Shown: in pieces, positions 58,463 through 64,000 of the stretch | Layout of the letters: each line of letters starts with the position of its first letter | Position numbering within the stretch: position 1 is the first letter of the stretch | Origin: Catenibacillus scindens | Lineage (GTDB): Bacteria; Bacillota; Clostridia; Lachnospirales; Lachnospiraceae | DNA length: 64,000 nt | Direction: 5' to 3' | Assembly: GCF_014202115.1 (NCBI RefSeq) | Contig: NZ_JACHFW010000002.1 | Span: 1 to 64,000, forward strand | Program-made: the position numbers and the translations under genes | The notes under the pieces: model-generated | Told to the model about the DNA's origin: nothing | The model's database searches: none | Seen by the model: the letters and a program-made list of their open reading frames with translations, nothing else

Positions 58463-59764
58463 GTGAGAGATATAAAAAATCCTAAAAACTGGAGTTTTGA
58501 GACAAAACAGGTTCACGCGGGGCAGGAACAGCCGGATCCGGCCACAGGCGCACGGGCCGTGCCGATTTACGCTACAACATCCTATGTCTTTGAAAATTGC
58601 CGCCATGGAGCGGACCTCTTTGCATTAAAGGAATCAGGAAACATTTACAGCAGACTGACCAACCCTACCGAAGATGTATTTGAACAGCGTATCGCCGCTC
58701 TGGAAGGAGGTGCGGGAGCCCTGGCCACAGCGTCGGGCGCAGCAGCCATCACATATGCATTTCAGGCATTGGCAAAAGCGGGAGAGCATATTGTGGCCGC
58801 GAAAACGATTTACGGCGGAACTTACAATCTGCTGGCCCACACCCTTCCCCTTATGAGCGGGATCACTACAACTTTTGTCGATCCCCAGGAGGAGAACGCC
58901 TTTGAAAACGCCATTAAAGAGAATACAAAGGCTATTTTTGTTGAAACTCTGGGAAATCCAAATTCTAACGTGGCGGATATTGAAGGGATCGCCAAAGTTG
59001 CCCATAAATATCAGATTCCCCTTGTGGTGGATTCCACTTTCGCCACGCCCTATCTGATCCGGCCCCTGGAACACGGAGCGGACATTGTCATTCATTCCGC
59101 CACAAAATTTATTGGCGGACACGGGACTGCCCTGGGAGGCGTTATCATAGACGGAGGATGCTTTGACTGGAAAGCATCAGGAAAATACCCATGGCTTACT
59201 CAGGCAAATCCAAGCTATCACGGCGTTTCCTTTGCCGACGCGGTGCCAGAGGCGCCCTTTGTCACCTATGTGCGTGCGGTGATTTTGCGGGATACTGGTG
59301 CGGCCATCTCCCCATTTAACGCCTTCCTTTTACTCCAGGGACTGGAGACATTGTCCCTTAGAGTAGAACGCCACGTGGAGAATGCCTTAAAAATCGTGAA
59401 ATATCTGGCTGCCCATCCCCAGGTGGAAGCTGTGCATCACCCTTCTCTTGAGACAGAACCGACCCACGGCCTGTACCAAAAATATTTTCCGGAGGGCGGA
59501 GGTTCAATTTTTACCTTTGAGATTAAAGGGGACAGTCAGAGGGCCCAGATATTTATCGACCATTTGCCTGTTTTTTCTCTTCTGGCCAATGTGGCGGATG
59601 TGAAATCCCTCGTTATCCATCCTGCCACAACAACCCACAGTCAGTGTACCACTGAAGAACTGGAAGAGCAGGGCATCCGGCCCAATACTATACGTCTCTC
59701 CATAGGCATTGAAAAAGCAGAAGATCTTATCGCCGCTTTAGATGAAGCCTTCAGAGCAATTTAA
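58463..59764 (+). CDS. metY: O-acetylhomoserine sulfhydrylase (homocysteine synthase)
   Basis: 433 residues, PLP enzyme of the Cys/Met metabolism family that joins sulfide to O-acetylhomoserine. Signs: FETKQVHAGQEQPDPATGAR at the start, PIYATTSYVFENCRHGADLF, SGNIYSRLTNPTEDVFEQRI, ETLGNPNSNVADIE, VVDSTFATPYLIRPLEHGAD and VIHSATKFIGGHGTALGG with the PLP lysine. Start GTG 58463, 9 bases after GGAGG (58449-58453); upstream ATGs would include the ribosome site. Sulfide made by AsrABC, 3 kb upstream, is its substrate, although the two loci are separated by the broken island edge. Confidence 0.94.
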   Translation: MRDIKNPKNWSFETKQVHAGQEQPDPATGARAVPIYATTSYVFENCRHGADLFALKESGNIYSRLTNPTEDVFEQRIAALEGGAGALATASGAAAITYAFQALAKAGEHIVAAKTIYGGTYNLLAHTLPLMSGITTTFVDPQEENAFENAIKENTKAIFVETLGNPNSNVADIEGIAKVAHKYQIPLVVDSTFATPYLIRPLEHGADIVIHSATKFIGGHGTALGGVIIDGGCFDWKASGKYPWLTQANPSYHGVSFADAVPEAPFVTYVRAVILRDTGAAISPFNAFLLLQGLETLSLRVERHVENALKIVKYLAAHPQVEAVHHPSLETEPTHGLYQKYFPEGGGSIFTFEIKGDSQRAQIFIDHLPVFSLLANVADVKSLVIHPATTTHSQCTTEELEEQGIRPNTIRLSIGIEKAEDLIAALDEAFRAI

Positions 59765-59786
59765 GAGGCGGCTTTAAGAGGACGGT

Positions 59787-60758
59787 TTATGATGGGGTTT
59801 TGGCGGCCCGAAACTCCCTTGGGGTTTTGCCATATTTTTCCCGAAACTTCCTGTGGAAGAAGCTGCTGTTTTCATAGCCCACACTATGGAAAATGGCTTC
59901 GGTGGACAATTGGGTGTTTTTCAGGAGCCATGCCGCCTGGCTCAGCTTGCCATCCATGAGAAGTTCCTTGAAATTTTTCGACGTATGCTTTTTCAAAAGG
60001 CGGCTGACGGTGTATGTTTTCTCATGGTGGAGGCGGCAGAAATCTTCCAGTGTTCCCGATCTGTAGTAAATTTCAATATATTTTAAAGCGGAAAACACAA
60101 GATGCTGTTCATATTGATTTTCTTCCTCCTTGTTGATGGCGTCCCCAAAATCAAGGAGATTTAGAAATAAAAGACCCATGGAAATTTTATTGATGGTGTT
60201 GGCGGTCTGGCTCTTTTTCAGTATCGTCCACACCATATTTTCGATAAGGTTGTTTACCGGGAGGGCGTTTTTCAGATGAAAATGGAGGTAGCTGGACAGG
60301 CCGTTGCTTGAGGACAGGGCGGATACAATAAAATTGTACAGGACGTTATGATGGCCCACCATGGCCATGGCCTGGTCAAAAAATTCCGGGAGGATGATAA
60401 AATTTACGGCAATATCTTCCATGCCGGCGGGGAGGATTTCCTGAGTCACATTTTGATTCAGCAGAAGAAGATCCCCCTCCTCAAGGACTACCTTTTCCCG
60501 GCCGTTAATGATATGGGTCGTTGATCCGGCGCACATGTAGACCATTTCCACGTAGTTGTGGCGGTGGCAGGGAAAATGGATAAACCGGGTGTGCGGCCGG
60601 ATCTCAATGAGCTGTCCTTTTTCTAAAAGTTTGCGGCTGTCAATAATAAAACTCTGGGAGGATGTATACAGGTCCCTGTTGACGGACATTTTTCCGTCGA
60701 GGATCTCTCTTTCTTCCGGCGTCACAGGTCTAAGTAAATTTAATATCTCATTATCCAT
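59787..60758 (-). CDS. AraC-family transcriptional regulator of the rhamnose genes
   Basis: 323 residues. N-terminal cupin with metal/sugar-pocket pattern FPCHRHNYVEMVYMCAG and VVLEEGDLLLLNQNV. C-terminal double HTH: TLEDFCRLHHEKTYTVSRLL and STEAIFHSVGYENSSFFHRKFREKYGKTPREF. It is divergent from rhaB (222-base gap), so it is very likely the rhamnose-responsive activator of rhaBAD. ATG 60758 after AAAGGAG. The gap 60759-60980 holds the two promoters, which I cannot assign with confidence. Confidence 0.9.
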   Translation of the reverse strand: MDNEILNLLRPVTPEEREILDGKMSVNRDLYTSSQSFIIDSRKLLEKGQLIEIRPHTRFIHFPCHRHNYVEMVYMCAGSTTHIINGREKVVLEEGDLLLLNQNVTQEILPAGMEDIAVNFIILPEFFDQAMAMVGHHNVLYNFIVSALSSSNGLSSYLHFHLKNALPVNNLIENMVWTILKKSQTANTINKISMGLLFLNLLDFGDAINKEEENQYEQHLVFSALKYIEIYYRSGTLEDFCRLHHEKTYTVSRLLKKHTSKNFKELLMDGKLSQAAWLLKNTQLSTEAIFHSVGYENSSFFHRKFREKYGKTPREFRAAKTPS

Positions 60759-60980
60759 GGATTTCTCCTTTCAACAGGGATTTTATGTGCAGGCAGGGGT
60801 TGCCCGGATGGGCGGGGCTGTTTTGCGGCGGGCAAAACATATGTATCGCAGCCCCCTTTGCGGTTATTTTACCACAGCCTGCAAATAAAGTCCTATTTTT
60901 TTTGCTTTCAGGACCTAAAAAAACTGTTGAAAAAGATGTATCCTTAAAACAGATCAAAACAGGAGAGGAGCAAAAAATCC

Positions 60981-62399
60981 ATGAGGACTTTTTTGGCAGT
61001 TGATATCGGGGCTTCCAGCGGCCGTCACATTTTTGGCTGGATGGAAGATGGAATATTTCACATGGAAGAAATTTACCGCTTTGACAATGGATTGGTAAAT
61101 ATTGGCGGGAGAGCCTGCTGGGACGCCGGACGTCTGTTTCAGGAAATCCTCCGGGGCATGAAAAAATGCCGGGACACGGGGCGGATTCCGGAAAGCATAG
61201 GAATTGACACATGGGCTGTGGATTTTGCCCTTTTGGACAGTGATGGACAGCTTTTAGGGCCTGTGGTCGGTTATCGGGATAACCGGACAGCAGGTATGGA
61301 TGCTAAAGTTTATGAAAAGATCCCGGAGGGGGAACTGTATCGGCGCACCGGCATTCAGAAACAGATCTTTAATACGATTTATCAGCTTATGGCAGTGAAG
61401 GAGCAGACGCCAGAACTTTTGGAAAAGGCAAAGACATTGCTCCTTGTCCCCGATTATTTTCATTTCCTCCTCACAGGGAAAATGTGCTGTGAATATACCA
61501 ACGCCACCACAACCCAGCTTGTCAATGTGCAGACCAAAGATTGGGACTGGGAGATTATTGAAAAGTGCGGCTACCCTAAAAACATATTTCCTAATATTGC
61601 TCAGCCGGGCCATGTTTTGGGAAATCTCACTGAGGAAATACAAAAAATCGTGGGATTTGACTGCCAGGTAGTCCTTCCGGCAACCCACGACACCGGCTCA
61701 GCGGTTCTTGCCATGCCCTGCCGGGAAGATACAGGTCTTTATATCAGCTCAGGGACATGGTCCCTCATGGGTACGGAAGTCAAAGAAGCTATCTGCACAC
61801 AGGAAGCCAGAGCGGCCAACCTGACCAACGAGGGCGGATATGAATTTCGGTTCCGCTTCCTGAAAAATATTATGGGACTTTGGATGATCCAGTGTGTGCG
61901 CCATGAAGAAAAAGACGCCTGGTCATTTGCCCAGCTCTGCCAGATGGCTGAGGAGAACCGGGATTTTCCTTCAAGGGTGGACGTTAATGACGGACGTTTT
62001 CTGGTGCCAGAGAGTATGGAGGAGGCAGTGAGAGATTACTGCCGCAGTACCGGGCAGGAAGTTCCGAAGACTATTGGAGAGATGGCGTCGGTGATTTATC
62101 AGAGCCTTGGACAATCTTACAGTGAGACTTTAGCTCAGCTTGAGGGGATTTGCCAAAGATCCTTTGACTGTATACATATTATCGGGGGCGGCTCCAACGC
62201 CGATTATCTCAACCAGGTAACGGCCAATGTTTCCGGGAAAACAGTGGTGGCCGGGCCAACGGAAGCGACGGCCATCGGCAATCTTTTAGTCCAGATGATC
62301 CACGGTCAGATTTTTCCCGACTTAAAAGCAGGACGAGAATGTATTTTTAAATCTTTCCCTATAAAAATTTTTAATCCGGAGCAATCGAAAGGAGAATGA
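60981..62399 (+). CDS. rhaB: Rhamnulokinase
   Basis: 472 residues, FGGY sugar kinase that phosphorylates L-rhamnulose to rhamnulose-1-phosphate. FLAVDIGASSGRHIFGWMED (N-terminal phosphate loop), IGIDTWAVDFALLD, GYRDNRT, ATHDTGSAVLAMP, YISSGTWSLMGTEV and the second lobe IIGGGSNADYLNQVTAN. Length fits RhaB. ATG after AGGAG. The stop is 2 bases before rhaA. Confidence 0.95.
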   Translation: MRTFLAVDIGASSGRHIFGWMEDGIFHMEEIYRFDNGLVNIGGRACWDAGRLFQEILRGMKKCRDTGRIPESIGIDTWAVDFALLDSDGQLLGPVVGYRDNRTAGMDAKVYEKIPEGELYRRTGIQKQIFNTIYQLMAVKEQTPELLEKAKTLLLVPDYFHFLLTGKMCCEYTNATTTQLVNVQTKDWDWEIIEKCGYPKNIFPNIAQPGHVLGNLTEEIQKIVGFDCQVVLPATHDTGSAVLAMPCREDTGLYISSGTWSLMGTEVKEAICTQEARAANLTNEGGYEFRFRFLKNIMGLWMIQCVRHEEKDAWSFAQLCQMAEENRDFPSRVDVNDGRFLVPESMEEAVRDYCRSTGQEVPKTIGEMASVIYQSLGQSYSETLAQLEGICQRSFDCIHIIGGGSNADYLNQVTANVSGKTVVAGPTEATAIGNLLVQMIHGQIFPDLKAGRECIFKSFPIKIFNPEQSKGE

Positions 62400-62401
62400 T
62401 C

Positions 62402-63661
62402 ATGATGACAACAAAAGAGCGCTATGAATCCGCCAGAGAAATCTACAGACAGGCAGGAGTTGATACTGACGAGGCGTTAAAAATTCTGAAAGATATTCCA
62501 GTGTCCATGCACTGCTGGCAGGGGGACGACGTCATCGGTTTTGACCAGAGAGGGGCGTTGAGCGGAGGCATCCAGACCACCGGCAATTATCCGGGAAAGG
62601 CGAGAACACCCCAGGAACTTATGGACGATATTGACAAAGTGTTATCTTTAGTTCCTGGCAGGACGAAACTGAACCTTCATGCAAGCTACGCTATTTTTGA
62701 GGAGGGAGAGTTTGCCGACAGGGACGCCATCGAGCCGAAACACTTTGCCAAGTGGGTGGAATTTGCCAGAGAAAGACATATGGGCATTGACTTTAATCCC
62801 ACATTTTTCTCCCATCCCATGGTTAAAGATAATCTCACGCTGTCAAGCCCGGACCCGGAGGTGCGCAAATTCTGGATACGCCACGGACAGGCATGCTTAA
62901 AGATCGCCCAGTATTTTGCCGAGGAACTCGGCCAGCCCTGTGTGATGAATATATGGATTCCTGATGGATATAAAGATATTCCCGCGGACCGGCTGACGCC
63001 GAGAAAACGATTTAAAGAGTCCCTGGATGAGATTCTTGGTATCCCCTACGATAAAGAAAAAGTTCTCGTATGCCTTGAATCCAAAGTATTCGGCATCGGC
63101 ATGGAATCTTACACTGTAGGATCCTCTGAGTTTACTGTAAATTACGCGGCAAGCCGGGGTATCCTTCCTCTGATGGATAACGGACATTATCACCCCACAG
63201 AGGTTGTATCTGATAAAATATCTTCAATGCTGCTGTTTTTTGATAAGATCGCGCTCCACGTTACACGGCCGGTGCGCTGGGATTCCGACCATGTAGTCCT
63301 CTTTGATGATGAGACAAAGGAGATCGCCAAAGAGATTGTGCGCAACGACGCCCTGGAAAGAGTCATGATCGGCCTGGACTTTTTCGACGCCAGCATTAAC
63401 CGTATTGCCGCCTGGACCGTAGGCATGCGCAGTTTCCGCAAAGCTCTTCTCTATGCTCTGCTGACGCCTAATAAAAAGCTGGCCGATTTCCAGGAAGAAG
63501 GCCGCCTGACAGAAGTCCTTCTCATCCAGGAGGAGATGAAGACCTATCCTTTCGGCGATGTATGGGATTATTTCTGTGAGAGCTGCGGTGTTCCGGTGCG
63601 GGAGACATGGTATGACGATGTGAAAGCCTACGAGGAACAGGTTTTAAGCAAAAGAGATTAG
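62402..63661 (+). CDS. rhaA: L-rhamnose isomerase
   Basis: 419 residues from ATG 62402 (AAAGGAG, 7 bases spacing; the ATG at 62396 is too close). RhaA pattern: PVSMHCWQGDDVIGFD, IQTTGNYPGKARTPQEL, KLNLHASYA, MGIDFNPTFFSHPM, IWIPDGYKD, CLESKVFGIGMESYTVGSSEF, LMDNGHYHPTE and VRWDSDHVV, including the metal-binding Glu, Asp and His. It turns L-rhamnose into L-rhamnulose. Operon order B-A-D. Confidence 0.96.
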   Translation: MMTTKERYESAREIYRQAGVDTDEALKILKDIPVSMHCWQGDDVIGFDQRGALSGGIQTTGNYPGKARTPQELMDDIDKVLSLVPGRTKLNLHASYAIFEEGEFADRDAIEPKHFAKWVEFARERHMGIDFNPTFFSHPMVKDNLTLSSPDPEVRKFWIRHGQACLKIAQYFAEELGQPCVMNIWIPDGYKDIPADRLTPRKRFKESLDEILGIPYDKEKVLVCLESKVFGIGMESYTVGSSEFTVNYAASRGILPLMDNGHYHPTEVVSDKISSMLLFFDKIALHVTRPVRWDSDHVVLFDDETKEIAKEIVRNDALERVMIGLDFFDASINRIAAWTVGMRSFRKALLYALLTPNKKLADFQEEGRLTEVLLIQEEMKTYPFGDVWDYFCESCGVPVRETWYDDVKAYEEQVLSKRD

Positions 63662-63724
63662 TGTGGCGCCAGGCCGCGATAAGTGGTATCATAAGATCAT
63701 TAATATATGGAAGGAAAAGGAAAA

Positions 63725-64000
63725 ATGAGAGTATTAGATGCTGAATTTACAAAAGGATTTATACGGATGTGCAACGACGGATGGGAGCAGGGCTGGCATG
63801 AGCGCAACGGCGGCAATCTGTCCTACCGCATTAAAGATGAAGAAATCGAAAGCGTTAAAGACGATCTGAGCTTTGACGGGGAGTGGAAGGCTATCGGGAC
63901 TTGCGTTCCACAGCTTGCCGGAGAGTTCTTTCTCGTCACAGGCAGCGGCAAATTTTTTCGCAATGTGATCCTTAAACCGGAGGAGAGTATTGGGATCATT
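63725..64000 (+). CDS. rhaD: Rhamnulose-1-phosphate aldolase, cut by the window end
   Basis: The first 92 codons are present: MRVLDAEFTKGFIRMCNDGW, EQGWHERNGGNLSYRI (class II aldolase/adducin start, with the phosphate-binding GGNLSYR) and VTGSGKFFRN. This is the RhaD N-terminus. It cleaves rhamnulose-1-phosphate into dihydroxyacetone phosphate and L-lactaldehyde. AAGGAAAAGG before ATG 63725. The gap to rhaA is 63 bases. The C-terminus lies outside the window. Confidence 0.93.
   Translation, partial: MRVLDAEFTKGFIRMCNDGWEQGWHERNGGNLSYRIKDEEIESVKDDLSFDGEWKAIGTCVPQLAGEFFLVTGSGKFFRNVILKPEESIGII

Noticed and set aside
1-64000. CRISPR array to go with the Card1-like gene
   Set aside because: I looked for regularly spaced direct repeats and saw none; the only longer repeats are the two palindromic copies 13.5 kb apart.
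1-64000. tRNA or rRNA genes
   Set aside because: No cloverleaf with a TTCGANTC-type T arm plus CCA-like end and no rRNA signature stretches were seen in any gap.

Overview
The window looks like a chromosomal segment of an anaerobic gut Firmicute, most likely Lachnospiraceae (Clostridium cluster XIVa). I base this on strong AGGAGG-type ribosome sites, dense co-directional operons, several two-component/ABC cassettes, a 2-hydroxyacyl-CoA dehydratase with its ATPase activator, anaerobic sulfite reductase AsrABC, TndX-like recombinase remnants and a rhamnose operon. The species is inferred, not proven. I found no rRNA or tRNA gene and no CRISPR array.

Layout. 0-1.2 kb: a frameshifted two-module esterase. 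1.6-18.4 kb: an aldo/keto reductase, then three separate regulator/sensor/ABC-transporter modules (2.7-6.7, 8.7-12.9 and 14.4-18.4 kb). Between them lie an in-frame nucleoside hydrolase/aminoglycoside phosphotransferase fusion and a MarR/flavodoxin pair. The first module is damaged: response regulator and permease are fused head to head with both 5' ends missing. 18.4-29 kb: housekeeping and repair genes (YbaK-like deacylase, Ogt, SRAP/HMCES, AlkD, TrmH, HAD, transglutaminase-like, MATE), three genes too small to stand out, an MFS fragment, and the first copy of a palindromic repeat. 29-33.4 kb: HxlR and LysR regulators followed by a dehydratase subunit and a second protein in which a dehydratase subunit is fused to its own ATPase activator. 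33.4-41.7 kb: an LOR protein, an ABC exporter, a second copy of the palindromic repeat in a structured leader, then small metabolic and hypothetical genes ending with an orphan Card1-like (CARF/nuclease-type) protein and an SseB-domain protein.

41.8-57.1 kb is accessory DNA with broken edges. It starts with an internally deleted IS4-type element with 16-bp inverted ends, abutting a truncated FMN reductase. Next come an old-yellow-enzyme operon with a divergent HxlR regulator and a large serine recombinase that has lost its catalytic N-terminus. A gene block on the minus strand follows (two HD proteins, pyridoxamine kinase-like, TIGR04076-like, acetylornithine-type aminotransferase), divergent from a Crp/Fnr regulator, and then asrABC. 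The right edge is a chimera of a sensor-kinase N-terminus and a relaxase C-terminus, abutting a 5'-truncated aldo/keto reductase. A shared GTTGC-N4-GCAAC palindrome lies at the crp promoter and upstream of asrA, which suggests one regulator controls the cargo.

57.1-64 kb: a decayed RibD/DHFR-like gene, an O-acetylhomoserine sulfhydrylase gene with a palindromic operator candidate, and an L-rhamnose locus (AraC regulator divergent from rhaB-rhaA-rhaD, the last cut by the window end). The main themes are peptide sensing/export cassettes, low-potential radical or reductive chemistry, and a mobile island that brought in sulfite reduction and was then trapped by deletions.
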